From positions 3,296,001 through 3,360,000 of the forward strand of contig NZ_CP012040.1 in NCBI RefSeq assembly GCF_001050135.1: a stretch of DNA of 64,000 bases, in the 5' to 3' direction. Shown one piece after another: positions 24,651-34,204 of the stretch. The notes beneath the pieces were generated by a model. The model was given only the letters and a program-made list of their open reading frames with translations. It ran no database searches and had not been told where the DNA came from. The stretch is from Cyclobacterium amurskyense (GTDB lineage Bacteria > Bacteroidota > Bacteroidia > Cytophagales > Cyclobacteriaceae). The position numbers and the translations under genes are program-made. Numbering within the stretch: the stretch's first letter is position 1; the number at the start of each line of letters is the position of its first letter.

Positions 24651-26537
24651 ATGAGTGATAAGATCAAACACGAATGTGGGATTGCCATGATTCGGCTTAG
24701 AAAACCATTACAATATTATATTGATAAATATAATACGCCGTTTTATGCTGCCAACAGATTATATGTATTGATGCAAAAACAGATCAACCGAGGTCAAGAT
24801 GGTGCTGGGTTGGCAAATATTAAAATCAATACCCCTCCAGGTACAAGATATATTAGCAGATATAGGTCAGTAGAATCTGAGGCTGTTACTAAGATTTTCC
24901 AAAAGATCAATAAAAAATATAAAAAGTCTAAGAAGTTAGGTACTGAAGAGGATTTGATGAATGCTGACTGGATAAAAGAGAACACTGCTTTTTCTGGTGA
25001 GGTCTGGCTTGGTCACCTTAGGTATGGCACGCATGGGCAAAACAGCATCGAAACTTGTCATCCATTTTTAAAACAGAACAATTGGCGGAGTAGGAACTTG
25101 GTGATGGCTGGCAATTTCAACATGACCAATGTGGAGGAATTGTTTGATATTCTGGTCAATTTAGGTCAACATCCAAAGGAGAAGACGGATACAGTAACCG
25201 TAATGGAGAAAATTGGCCACTTTCTCGACGAAGAAAACCAAAGAATTTTCGATAAGTATAAAGAGAATTTTTCAAACGAAGAAGTCACTGAAGTAATAGA
25301 GCAAGAGCTTGATGTAGCGAGGATTTTAAGAAGAAGTTGCAGAGATTTTGATGGAGGCTATGCAATGGCCGGATTAATTGGGAATGGGGCAGGCTTTGTT
25401 GTGAGAGATCCAATAGGCATACGACCAGCTTACTATTACGCAGATGATGAGATAGTAGTAGTGGCCTCTGAAAAACCACCTATTAAAACAGCATTCGATA
25501 TTGATTACAAGCAAATAAAAGAGATTCAGCCCGGTAATGCTTTGATTTTTAACAAGGATGGCTCTTATGGGGAATACGAAATCATTCCTCCAAAGGAGAA
25601 AAAATCTTGTAGTTTTGAAAGAATTTATTTTTCCAGGGGTACTGACCCTGATATTTACAAGGAGAGAAAAAATCTCGGAAGGGCTTTGGTCCCTCAAATA
25701 CTGAAGTCCATTGATTTTGACCTTAAGAACACCGTATTTTCTTATATCCCTAATACAGCTGAAACAGCTTATTATGGAATGATTGAGGGGTTGGAAGATT
25801 ACTTAAGTGCCAAGCGTAAGGAAATTTTAATTGAAGGGAAACCTCATCTTGATGATTTAGAGGAGTTGCTTAATTTTAGGCCTCGAGTAGAGAAATTGGT
25901 TTCCAAAGATGTAAAATTAAGGACCTTTATCACCAATGATTCAGACAGAGATGTAATGGTGTCCAATGTTTATGATACCACCTATGAGGTGATTCGTTCA
26001 GGAGTAGACACCATAGTGCTTATTGATGACAGTATTGTAAGAGGTACTACCATTGAAAAAAGTGTGCTTACCACCTTAGATAAACTAAAACCTAAGCGTA
26101 TAATTATTGTTTCTTCTGCTCCTCAGATTCGATTCCCGGATTGTTATGGGATAGATATGTCGCGGATGAAAGACTTTATAGCATTCAGAGCCGCTGTCTC
26201 TTTAATTAATGACAATGGAGGAATGGACAATCTTTTAGACAGAGTCTACAAGAAGTGCGTGGAGGAACCCACTGGTAAGGAGAACTTTGTAAAAGAGATT
26301 TATGAGCCTTTCACTGATCAGGAGATTTCTGATAAAATTGCTTCCATCGTCACCTCGGAAAGCATAGAGGCTGAAGTACACGTAATCTATCAGACTGTCC
26401 AAAATTTACATTTATCCTGCCCTGCACATACCGGAGATTGGTATTTTACGGGAGATTTTCCAACTGATGGAGGAATTCGTGTAGTAAAAAAAGCTTTTGT
26501 GAATTATATGGAAGGCAAAGAAACAAGAGCTTATTAA
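24651..26537 (+). CDS. Long PurF-type amidophosphoribosyltransferase paralogue
   Basis: 628 residues, about 100-150 longer than usual PurF. Class II glutamine amidotransferase N-terminus with the nucleophile at C9 (IKHECGIAMIRL), after an eight-residue leader that would be cut off; RGQDGAGLANI and LGHLRYGTHGQ complete that domain. The phosphoribosyltransferase half has the PRPP loop TIVLIDDSIVRGTT. Classic PurF makes 5-phosphoribosylamine in purine synthesis. I recall a second, longer PurF-like protein in Bacteroidota besides the standard one; this matches that. Whether it does the same reaction is not shown. It precedes an M42 peptidase gene by 12 nt. Confidence 0.8.
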   Translation: MSDKIKHECGIAMIRLRKPLQYYIDKYNTPFYAANRLYVLMQKQINRGQDGAGLANIKINTPPGTRYISRYRSVESEAVTKIFQKINKKYKKSKKLGTEEDLMNADWIKENTAFSGEVWLGHLRYGTHGQNSIETCHPFLKQNNWRSRNLVMAGNFNMTNVEELFDILVNLGQHPKEKTDTVTVMEKIGHFLDEENQRIFDKYKENFSNEEVTEVIEQELDVARILRRSCRDFDGGYAMAGLIGNGAGFVVRDPIGIRPAYYYADDEIVVVASEKPPIKTAFDIDYKQIKEIQPGNALIFNKDGSYGEYEIIPPKEKKSCSFERIYFSRGTDPDIYKERKNLGRALVPQILKSIDFDLKNTVFSYIPNTAETAYYGMIEGLEDYLSAKRKEILIEGKPHLDDLEELLNFRPRVEKLVSKDVKLRTFITNDSDRDVMVSNVYDTTYEVIRSGVDTIVLIDDSIVRGTTIEKSVLTTLDKLKPKRIIIVSSAPQIRFPDCYGIDMSRMKDFIAFRAAVSLINDNGGMDNLLDRVYKKCVEEPTGKENFVKEIYEPFTDQEISDKIASIVTSESIEAEVHVIYQTVQNLHLSCPAHTGDWYFTGDFPTDGGIRVVKKAFVNYMEGKETRAY

Positions 26538-26549
26538 CCAGAGAAAAGA

Positions 26550-27602
26550 ATGATTGATGTTGCTTTATTAAAAGAAATTTGTGAATTGCCAGGGGCGCCA
26601 GGTTTCGAAAAAAAAATAAGAGATTTTATCGTAGATAAGGCCAAAGGGTTGGTAGATGAAATATCTGTAGACAATATCGGGAATGTAATTGCCATAAAAA
26701 GAGGGCTTAGAAATCCGGAAAATAAACGAGTGATGGTTGCCGCTCATATGGATGAAATAGGGTTTATTGTTACCCATATTGATGAAAATGGCTTTTTAAG
26801 GTTTCATACTTTAGGAGGATTTGATCCAAAGACCTTAACCGCCCAACGTGTCATTGTTCATGGCAAAAATAAAGATGTCATAGGAGTGATGGGAACCAAA
26901 CCCATTCATGTGATGACAGCAGATGAAAAAAACAAGCTTCCTAAAATAGCTGATTATTTCATTGACTTGGGCATGGGAAAGGAAGAAGTTGAGAAGTGGA
27001 TTCAGGTAGGTGATCCAATTACTCGTGAAAGGGAGTTGGTAGAAATGGGAGACTGCGTCAACTGTAAATCAATTGACAACAGAATTGCGGTTTTTATACT
27101 TCTAGAAACCTTAAAGGAATTAAAAACTCCTGCCTATGATGTATACGCCACCTTTACAGTGCAAGAAGAAGTAGGGATTAGAGGAGCCCAGGTCTCTGCA
27201 CACCATATTGATCCTGATTTTGGAATAGCCCTGGATACTACCATTGCTTTTGATTTGCCGGGAGCAGCCGCTCATGAGAAAATCACAGAACTTGGGAAAG
27301 GTACTGCTATCAAAATTATGGATGCTTCTGCCATTTGTGATTACCGAATGGTGTCATTTATGAAAGCAACAGCCACTAAAAACAATATAGCATTTCAAAC
27401 TGAAATATTAACTGCCGGAGGAACGGATACTGCTGGTGTACAAAGGATGGGTAAAAAAGGAGCTATTGCTGGTGCTATTTCCATACCGACCAGACATTTG
27501 CATCAAGTAATTGAGATGGCAAATAAGAAAGATGTGCAAGCAAGCATTCAACTTCTTAAAGCAAGTCTGGAAGAGATCGATAGTTTTGATTGGTCACACT
27601 GA
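26550..27602 (+). CDS. M42-family metallopeptidase (aminopeptidase-like)
   Basis: 350 residues, usual length. The two-zinc ligand set is in place: H in VAAHMDEIGF, D in SIDNRIAVFI, E-E in VQEEVGIRGAQV, D in ALDTTIAF and H near the end in TRHLHQVIEM. M42 enzymes are cytoplasmic, often dodecameric, aminopeptidases; older annotation calls them endoglucanases. The 12-nt gap to the PurF-like gene indicates one operon. A MITE-like repeat begins 8 nt after the stop. Confidence 0.9.
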   Translation: MIDVALLKEICELPGAPGFEKKIRDFIVDKAKGLVDEISVDNIGNVIAIKRGLRNPENKRVMVAAHMDEIGFIVTHIDENGFLRFHTLGGFDPKTLTAQRVIVHGKNKDVIGVMGTKPIHVMTADEKNKLPKIADYFIDLGMGKEEVEKWIQVGDPITRERELVEMGDCVNCKSIDNRIAVFILLETLKELKTPAYDVYATFTVQEEVGIRGAQVSAHHIDPDFGIALDTTIAFDLPGAAAHEKITELGKGTAIKIMDASAICDYRMVSFMKATATKNNIAFQTEILTAGGTDTAGVQRMGKKGAIAGAISIPTRHLHQVIEMANKKDVQASIQLLKASLEEIDSFDWSH

Positions 27603-27610
27603 TATTTTTA

Positions 27611-27821
27611 ACCCGGATTATGTAATAGGATTTCTCCGCCCTGACAATGGTCAGGGGTGAAGCCTGTCCCGTGTTTACGGGAAGTGTTGCAATCGCAAGA
27701 AAATAAGGCTGTTTGGATATTTTAGCATAGCACCGCTATGGTGAAATTGAAAACAGCAACGAAGTGGTTGATTTTGAAGCGATTTCATCACGTAATAGAT
27801 TGTCTATTGCATATTTCGGGT
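27611..27821 (+). mobile_element. MITE-like interspersed repeat, copy B (full length)
   Basis: 211 bp. Begins ACCCGGATTATGTAATAG and ends CTATTGCATATTTCGGGT. Flanks are TTA and TTG, a 3-bp duplication with one change. All three hairpins are present. Nearly identical to copy A except scattered substitutions. It fills most of the 360-bp gap after the M42 gene. Confidence 0.85.
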
Positions 27822-27963
27822 TTGATCCAGAGGTTTTTCAATACTAAAAACACAAGGAAGTAAATTGGGGATATTGAAAGGTTTTTCCGATTCTTCTGAG
27901 AAGTGCTTGGAGCTAATTATACCTTATAAGGGTATGTTTAAATGAAAACCTAACCCTTATCAT

Positions 27964-28413
27964 TTAGTTTTTTACTCTTTTTTTACTTGCTTTCTTTCCT
28001 AGGTATCTCCTTAAGTCATCATAGCCAAGATGTTCGTGATTGCTAATTGCAAAAGAATATTTGTCCGAAAAAACTAAAATAAGCTGTTTAAAAACTTTCT
28101 TATTTGCTAGGACTTCCTCTTCTTGCCAGGCCAAAAGGTCTTCCAGCTTGTATTTCTTTCGTTGACCTTTAAGTGGGAGCCAAATTTCAATTTTTTCATT
28201 CCCTGCAGCTAAAAATTTATAGCCAGCCATCATCTTTACCAAGATCAGCAATAACACAACGGTTATTATACTACAGCCGATTAAGTAGAAAAGAAAAGGG
28301 AATTCACGACTGTGGTTAAAATCATAAAGAAGATAACTTAAGCCCATAAATAATAACAGTACGATTATGCCCAAAGACAGGTAGGTACTTTTTTTAGGTT
28401 TACAACTAACCAT
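27964..28413 (-). CDS. Membrane protein, possible PH-like domain
   Basis: 149 residues: two close membrane helices (YLSLGIIVLLLFMGLSYLLY and FLFYLIGCSIITVVLLLILV) and a soluble C-terminal part, GNEKIEIWLPLKGQRKKYKLEDLLAWQEEEVLANKK. That layout (two helices then a beta-rich tail with a basic loop) recalls bacterial PH-like membrane proteins, but I cannot name a family. It overlaps the acyl-carrier-protein phosphodiesterase gene by 8 bp and is probably co-translated with it. Confidence 0.6.
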   Translation of the reverse strand: MVSCKPKKSTYLSLGIIVLLLFMGLSYLLYDFNHSREFPFLFYLIGCSIITVVLLLILVKMMAGYKFLAAGNEKIEIWLPLKGQRKKYKLEDLLAWQEEEVLANKKVFKQLILVFSDKYSFAISNHEHLGYDDLRRYLGKKASKKRVKN

Positions 28414-29005
28414 TTCTCTTGTGTAATTGTTTCAGTTTATTCTTTGAAAATTGAATCAAATCCTCGAAAAAACGTTCAAAATAGGATTCAATTACTGCAT
28501 GGTTTTCCTGAAGAAATTTTGGTGCTAATTCCATTTTGGAATCAAAGGTAGTGCGGTAAGCCATTCCGGTAAAAGAACGCTGAATGCCCGCCATGGTGCC
28601 ATAGGCCATAAGCCAGTTTTCTTCCTTCATGTATTTAAATGGCAAAAGAAATTTGCTCGGAAGGATTGCTCGTTCAGATTCCAATAATTTATACACCGAC
28701 TTTGTATAATCTTCCAATTTTACCGGACTGTATTGCTCCCAGTTTTTAGCTAAGAAGTAATCGAAATACATGTCTGTGATTACAGAAGAATACCTTGCAA
28801 ATTTTGGTTTTAAAAGTTTTTGTGCTTCTTTAACCAAGGGATGTTTGTCTGTGTAGCTATCGATCTCCCTGTGTAGCATTATTCCGGTGATAATATCTCT
28901 TTCAAATTGCACGTTTAAATTGCCTCTAACAAAATCGCCGATAAAATTACCGACTAATACTTTGGGCTGATCAAAAGATAAATAAGCATGTGCTAAGAAA
29001 TTCAT
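28406..29005 (-). CDS. acpH: Acyl carrier protein phosphodiesterase (DUF479)
   Basis: 199 residues. MNFLAHAYLSFDQPKVLVGNFIGDFVRG is the hallmark start of the AcpH/DUF479 family, and LHREIDSYTDKHP and ITDMYFDYFLAKNW carry the His/Asp residues of its HD-like site. The enzyme removes the 4'-phosphopantetheine group from acyl carrier protein. It is first in a two-gene minus-strand operon, overlapping the next gene by 8 bp. Confidence 0.92.
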   Translation of the reverse strand: MNFLAHAYLSFDQPKVLVGNFIGDFVRGNLNVQFERDIITGIMLHREIDSYTDKHPLVKEAQKLLKPKFARYSSVITDMYFDYFLAKNWEQYSPVKLEDYTKSVYKLLESERAILPSKFLLPFKYMKEENWLMAYGTMAGIQRSFTGMAYRTTFDSKMELAPKFLQENHAVIESYFERFFEDLIQFSKNKLKQLHKRNG

Positions 29006-29081
29006 GCGATTAAAGAAGGACTATTTAATTAATTTTAGGAATGATTTCCTTAATCTTGAGTATTCAAACAAGAAATAATAA

Positions 29082-31007
29082 ATGACAAATATAACTGAAG
29101 AATTATTATATACTAAGAATCTTTTACAAATGGAATGGGTGGAAGATCTTGCCCAATTCAGAAGTTTGACTTTCAGGAAATCCATAAAGGACAAAATTCT
29201 AGCTGGAGTTTGTTGGTATCCAGTGCATTTGAATAAGGTAAAATGGGCATTTTCAGATCAACTGGTCATAGAGATTTCTGTAAATGAAACTACTTCTAAT
29301 CATGGATTTCATTCTGGTAAATCCATAAGTTTATTTTCTAATGCCCAAGAAAATGACATCCAATCTACTTATTTAAATGGAGTAGTGAATAATGTGAAAG
29401 GTAATGTGATGACCTTAAGTTTGAATACGGAAACCTTGCCTGATTGGGTAAGTGAGGGCAGAATAGGCGTTAATTTGATGTTTGATGACACTTCATACAA
29501 AGTAATGATGAACACCATGGACACATTGGTGGCATCAGGAAACAACAGAATTGCTTATCTGAAAGAGGTGCTTTTAGGATATGAAAAACCAAAAATAGAA
29601 GAACAAGGAAATCAAAACAATCCTCTTTTGAATGAAGGGCAAAACAAAGCTTTGGAACTTATTAATAATGCAAAGGACCTGGCCATTGTTCATGGACCGC
29701 CAGGTACTGGCAAAACAACTACGCTTATCCAGGCAATTGTTCTGGCTACACAACAGTTTGATCAGGTTATGGTTTGTGCACCAAGTAATGCTGCGGTTGA
29801 TTTATTGGTGGAGAGAATGGATGAGGCCGGGGTGGATGTTCTTAGATTAGGACACCCGGCAAGGGTAGACGAAAATATTATTCAGCGAACACTGGATGCA
29901 CGTGTAATGGCCCACCCTTCTTATAAAGAATACAAAAAATTAAAAAAAGCTGCAGATGAATTCCGTCGCAAGGCCAATAAGTTTAAGCGGAGTTTTGGTC
30001 ATGCAGAAAGGGAAGATCGTAAAAGAAATTATAATGAAGCAGGTCGTTGTCAGGCTGAAGCTAGGCAGCTTTATGATTACATGACCCAGTCAATCCTTTC
30101 TTCTTGTCAGGTAGTGGCATGTACTCTTGTGGGGGCAGCAACTAACCTACTCAAAGGAACGTTTTTTCAGGTTGTTTTCTTAGATGAAGCAGCTCAGGGC
30201 ATGGAACCTGCTACCTGGATCCCGATTTTGAAAGCCCAAAAGGTTGTTTTGGCAGGGGATCACTTTCAACTACCTCCTACCATAAAATCCAGAGAAGCGG
30301 CCAAAGGACTGCAGAATACCCTGTTTGAGAAAGCCATTTCCAATCAACCCGAAGCGGCTCAGTTGCTGTCTCTGCAATACAGAATGGCTGAGGCAATTAT
30401 GGGTTTTTCTAATTCCGCCTTTTATAATAATCAGCTACAAGCAGCGCCTAATACTAAAACTCATTATTTAATAGAGAATGAACCCTCAATGGCATTTATA
30501 GACACTGCCGGTAGTGGGTTTATGGAGTTTAAGGATAAGGAGACACTTAGTGTTAGCAATAAGGATGAAGCTAAGATGGCACTCGGCCTTTTAAAAGAAC
30601 TTATTAAAAAAGTAGGCGCAAAAAACAGAGAGGGCCAACTTTGGAACGTAGGACTTATCGCTCCGTATAGTGCACAGGTTAGAATGTTAAAGGAGATGTT
30701 AGCCACAGAATCGGAATGGTTGTTTTTAAAACAAATGGAACAAAATTTGACTATTAGCACCGTAGATGGGTTTCAAGGGCAGGAGCGTGATATTATGCTT
30801 ATAAGCCTCACTAGATCCAACCCACAAGGTGAAATCGGTTTTTTGGCAGATACCCGAAGAATGAACGTTGCCTTAACTAGAGCCAAAAGAAAATTAATTG
30901 TACTTGGAGACAGTGCCACCATAGGTAACAATGGTTTTTACCAGTCCTTTCTGGATTTTGTTCAAGAACAGGGGGCCTATCACAGTGTTTATGAATTTAT
31001 GGAATAA
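29082..31007 (+). CDS. UPF1/IGHMBP2-type SF1 helicase
   Basis: 641 residues. A short N-terminal region is followed by the helicase core: motif I GPPGTGKTT at about residue 205, motif II FLDEAAQ at D368, motif III GDHFQLPPTI, motif V TVDGFQGQERD and motif VI TRAKRKLIVLGD. This is the UPF1-like superfamily-1B group. A long basic stretch between motifs I and II (KKLKKAADEFRRKANKFKR) would form the 'stalk' helices that precede the DEAA box in this group. It may unwind DNA, RNA or both; the bacterial members are poorly studied. Monocistronic. Confidence 0.9.
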   Translation: MTNITEELLYTKNLLQMEWVEDLAQFRSLTFRKSIKDKILAGVCWYPVHLNKVKWAFSDQLVIEISVNETTSNHGFHSGKSISLFSNAQENDIQSTYLNGVVNNVKGNVMTLSLNTETLPDWVSEGRIGVNLMFDDTSYKVMMNTMDTLVASGNNRIAYLKEVLLGYEKPKIEEQGNQNNPLLNEGQNKALELINNAKDLAIVHGPPGTGKTTTLIQAIVLATQQFDQVMVCAPSNAAVDLLVERMDEAGVDVLRLGHPARVDENIIQRTLDARVMAHPSYKEYKKLKKAADEFRRKANKFKRSFGHAEREDRKRNYNEAGRCQAEARQLYDYMTQSILSSCQVVACTLVGAATNLLKGTFFQVVFLDEAAQGMEPATWIPILKAQKVVLAGDHFQLPPTIKSREAAKGLQNTLFEKAISNQPEAAQLLSLQYRMAEAIMGFSNSAFYNNQLQAAPNTKTHYLIENEPSMAFIDTAGSGFMEFKDKETLSVSNKDEAKMALGLLKELIKKVGAKNREGQLWNVGLIAPYSAQVRMLKEMLATESEWLFLKQMEQNLTISTVDGFQGQERDIMLISLTRSNPQGEIGFLADTRRMNVALTRAKRKLIVLGDSATIGNNGFYQSFLDFVQEQGAYHSVYEFME

Positions 31008-31018
31008 TTGTTCTCTGC

Positions 31019-31558
31019 TTACTTATCAGTTGTCAAGAAGTCCTTCATATAAGCAATGTTTATACAAGCTAGGACATCCCCAAAACTAGCAGCTGCATCC
31101 ATGATTTCCAGCGGTATTTTTCTTCCATTTAATTTATTCAGCAAAACACCATATAGCGTATTTATAAAGACTTGAATTTCATGCTCAGGAATACCCTCTT
31201 TTGTATCAGCTATTAATTTCAACAAATGGGCTTGGGTTTTGCGATAAATGGCAATGTAATCAGGATCTTCTTTTAGTAGTTGCCAATGAATTTTAGCCAA
31301 TTGACCTACTATTTCCTGTACATCATCCAGATGTCCCTTTTCTTTGATGCCTTGTTCCTCCATTTGATTGACCATGTTTGAAAGCCAGACTTGGGTTTCT
31401 TCCTTGTCCTTTTTGTCTATGTTCTTATGTCCTAAAACGTAGGCATTTACATCTTCCATTTCAAATTGATAGGCCCTTAAAAGGTCCTCCATTCTATACA
31501 TGTACAATACATATTCTATTATATTCTCTTTTTTCTTTTTGTCAGCAATTGATTTCAT
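31019..31558 (-). CDS. DUF4924 family protein
   Basis: 179 residues, all-helical by appearance, no signal peptide. MKSIADKKKKENIIEYVLYMYRMEDLLRAYQ and a tail with DAAASFGDVLACINIAYMKDF match my memory of DUF4924, a Bacteroidota family of unknown function. It begins 10 nt after the stop of the DUF922-like gene upstream on the minus strand, so they form a pair. It is convergent with the helicase, with 11 nt between the stops. Confidence 0.8.
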   Translation of the reverse strand: MKSIADKKKKENIIEYVLYMYRMEDLLRAYQFEMEDVNAYVLGHKNIDKKDKEETQVWLSNMVNQMEEQGIKEKGHLDDVQEIVGQLAKIHWQLLKEDPDYIAIYRKTQAHLLKLIADTKEGIPEHEIQVFINTLYGVLLNKLNGRKIPLEIMDAAASFGDVLACINIAYMKDFLTTDK

Positions 31559-31568
31559 AGTATTGTTT

Positions 31569-32162
31569 TTATAATTCTTGTTTTAGGGATTTAAGTTCTG
31601 ATTCAAAAAAACTATCCCATCTTGCCTGCATTTCGGGTTTGTGCGGTTTGGTGGATTGGGCGTCATATTGTGAATCCAGTCGTTTCCAGTCTTTGAAATT
31701 TTCTCGGATAATATTGTTTAGTTGACTTCTGTGGTTCTTTTTTTCAAATTTAAATTTGTTTACAGCATTAAGTATTCTATGCCCTATAATTTGAGCGATT
31801 AAAAAATGCCCATTCTCATGATGAAGAACCCTTTTTTTTGTTTGCTCATCTTTTGTGTTAAAAAAATCATTTTTAACCTGACTTAGTTCTTTGTGAAGGT
31901 TGATCTTTACGGCAATGTCCAGAGTAACATACTCTTTGTTTTCGTTAATCTTCAAGATATCTATTACGCAGGTGCTTTGGGTTATGGCATTTATTGTTGA
32001 CCTATTGCTTATAATGTCAACTTTTTTGAAATCATCCCAGACAAGACGTCGGTTAGGATGAATCAAGACAATGCCCTCAGTCTTAGTTGGGGTGTTAAGG
32101 CTAAGATCTGTTGCTGCAAACATCATTTTCCAACCAAAAAACAGAAGAAAGTAGAGTTTCAT
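31569..32162 (-). CDS. Secreted DUF922-like putative protease
   Basis: 197 residues from the ATG at 32162 (three codons after a possible earlier start). Signal peptide MKLYFLLFFGWKMMFAA. The mature part has RRLVWDDFKKVD, then VLHHENGHFLIAQIIGHRI, where His-Glu-x-x-His type residues (HENGH) could bind zinc, and DAQSTKPHKPEMQARWDSFF, a tail seen in DUF922 ('YDxxTxHGxxQxxQxxW'). It is probably exported to the periplasm. Function not established. Confidence 0.7.
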   Translation of the reverse strand: MKLYFLLFFGWKMMFAATDLSLNTPTKTEGIVLIHPNRRLVWDDFKKVDIISNRSTINAITQSTCVIDILKINENKEYVTLDIAVKINLHKELSQVKNDFFNTKDEQTKKRVLHHENGHFLIAQIIGHRILNAVNKFKFEKKNHRSQLNNIIRENFKDWKRLDSQYDAQSTKPHKPEMQARWDSFFESELKSLKQEL

Positions 32163-32293
32163 TTGAAGCATTATTTTCAGTTATTTTTGAATTTTAACCT
32201 TATCAAAGCGCCAGAAGTAGCTAGTCTGAATAATCCCAGCTGGCAAACTTCTAATTTATATGGGTAAAACATATTAAAACACTAACTATTTAC

Positions 32294-32301
32294 TACTTTT
32301 G
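32294..32301 (+). promoter_or_regulatory. -7 promoter element (TACTTTTG) very close to lepA
   Basis: TACTTTTG matches TAnnTTTG and ends only 8 nt before the lepA ATG at 32310. If it is used, the lepA transcript would be leaderless or nearly so. Confidence 0.55.
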
Positions 32302-32309
32302 CACATAGT

Positions 32310-34103
32310 ATGAACATGCAAAACACAAGAAATTTCTGTATAATTGCCCATATTGACCATGGCAAAAGTACACTAGCAGACCGACTTTTACAATTCACAA
32401 ACACTGTGACGGAGCGGGAAATGCAAGACCAGCTATTGGATAGTATGGATTTAGAACGGGAGCGGGGGATTACGATTAAATCGCATGCCATCCAAATGAA
32501 GTTTCCCTATAAAGGAGAAGAGTATACGTTGAACCTTATAGATACCCCAGGTCATGTGGATTTTTCTTATGAGGTTTCTCGGTCTATAGCAGCCTGTGAG
32601 GGCGCACTTCTGATCGTTGATGCTTCTCAAGGAATAGAAGCTCAAACTATCTCAAACCTTTATCTGGCCATAGGTCATGATTTGGAAATCATTCCGGTTT
32701 TGAATAAAATCGACTTGCCAGGTGCACAACCTGAGGTTGTTGCCGAGGAGGTAATGGAAATGATAGGATGTTCCAGAGAGGATATTGTATTGGCATCAGG
32801 TAAAGAAGGTATTGGAATAGAAGACATTCTTAATGCTGTGGTAGAAAGGATTCCTGCTCCTAAAGGAGATGTAGATGCTCCTTTGCAAGCCATGATTTTT
32901 GATTCCGTATACAATCCATTCAGGGGAGTTGAAGTGTTGTTTCGAATATTCAATGGCACCATAAATAAAGGCGATAAGATCAAGTTTGTCAATACCGGCA
33001 GAGAATATGAAGCCGACGAAATTGGTATTCTGGGTTATCAGCAACAACCCCAAAAGCAATTACAAGCAGGTAATGTAGGGTATTTGATTTCAGGTATAAA
33101 AATTGCCAAAGAAGTAAAAGTAGGGGATACCATCACTCATGTGAAAAGACCATGTAGCGCAACCGTTCAGGGTTTTGAAAATGTGAAGCCTATGGTTTTC
33201 GCTGGTATTTATCCGGTTGAAACAACCGATTTCGAGGAGCTTAGGGCTTCTATGGAAAAGTTACAACTCAATGATGCCTCTTTAGTATGGGAACCTGAAA
33301 CTTCAGCAGCCTTGGGTTTTGGATTTAGGTGTGGCTTTTTGGGAATGCTTCATATGGAGATCATTCAGGAGCGACTGGAAAGGGAATTTGACATGACGGT
33401 TATCACCACCGTTCCTTCTGTACAGTTTAGGGCATTAATGAATGATGACAGTTTCAAGTTGGTGAATGCGCCTTCTGATATGCCAGAACCTAATCTCTTC
33501 AAGCATATTGAAGAACCCTTTGTAAAAGCGGCCATTATTACTGCTGCTGATTATGTTGGGCCTGTGATTCAGCTCTGCATGGAGAAAAGAGGGCAAATAA
33601 AAAATCAGGTATACCTGACATCAGATAGGGTGGAATTGACCTTTGACATGCCTTTGGTAGAGATAGTGTTTGACTTTTTCGACAAGTTAAAAACGATTTC
33701 AAGAGGATATGCCTCCCTGGATTATGAATTGATTGGCTTCAAGCAATCTAACATGGTGCGACTTGATGTCATGCTTAATGGTGAACCCGTGGATGCACTT
33801 TCTGCCATTGTCCATAGAGACAAAGCATATGAATGGGGCAAGAGACTTTGTGAAAAATTAAAGGAATTGGTTCCAAGACAAATGTTTGAAATTGCCATAC
33901 AAGCTGCAATAGGAACAAAAGTAATTGCCAGAGAAACGGTAAAAGCCTTGCGAAAGAATGTATTGGCAAAATGTTATGGTGGAGATATTTCTAGAAAAAG
34001 GAAGCTCCTTGACAAGCAGAAGAAAGGTAAGAAGCGAATGAGACAGGTGGGTAATGTTGAAGTACCTCAGGAAGCCTTTATGGCTGTGCTCAAGCTGGAT
34101 TAA
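32310..34103 (+). CDS. lepA: Elongation factor 4 (LepA)
   Basis: 597 residues, usual length. It is a translational GTPase that acts on the ribosome. G1 AHIDHGKSTLAD, G2/G3 with DTPGHVDFSYEV, G4 NKIDLPGA; the LepA-specific C-terminal end is present (RKRKLLDKQKKGKKRMRQVGNVEVP). A second ATG lies 6 nt inside (32316), and either could be used. The promoter box sits almost on the start codon. It stands alone. Confidence 0.97.
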   Translation: MNMQNTRNFCIIAHIDHGKSTLADRLLQFTNTVTEREMQDQLLDSMDLERERGITIKSHAIQMKFPYKGEEYTLNLIDTPGHVDFSYEVSRSIAACEGALLIVDASQGIEAQTISNLYLAIGHDLEIIPVLNKIDLPGAQPEVVAEEVMEMIGCSREDIVLASGKEGIGIEDILNAVVERIPAPKGDVDAPLQAMIFDSVYNPFRGVEVLFRIFNGTINKGDKIKFVNTGREYEADEIGILGYQQQPQKQLQAGNVGYLISGIKIAKEVKVGDTITHVKRPCSATVQGFENVKPMVFAGIYPVETTDFEELRASMEKLQLNDASLVWEPETSAALGFGFRCGFLGMLHMEIIQERLEREFDMTVITTVPSVQFRALMNDDSFKLVNAPSDMPEPNLFKHIEEPFVKAAIITAADYVGPVIQLCMEKRGQIKNQVYLTSDRVELTFDMPLVEIVFDFFDKLKTISRGYASLDYELIGFKQSNMVRLDVMLNGEPVDALSAIVHRDKAYEWGKRLCEKLKELVPRQMFEIAIQAAIGTKVIARETVKALRKNVLAKCYGGDISRKRKLLDKQKKGKKRMRQVGNVEVPQEAFMAVLKLD

Positions 34104-34204
34104 ATTTCAGCACATTCTTTTTCAGCTAATTGAAAATATAAATCATTATAAAGGTAACCTTTAGTTATCTGATATTTTAGGCGATTTTGGATAAAAAAAC
34201 ACCT

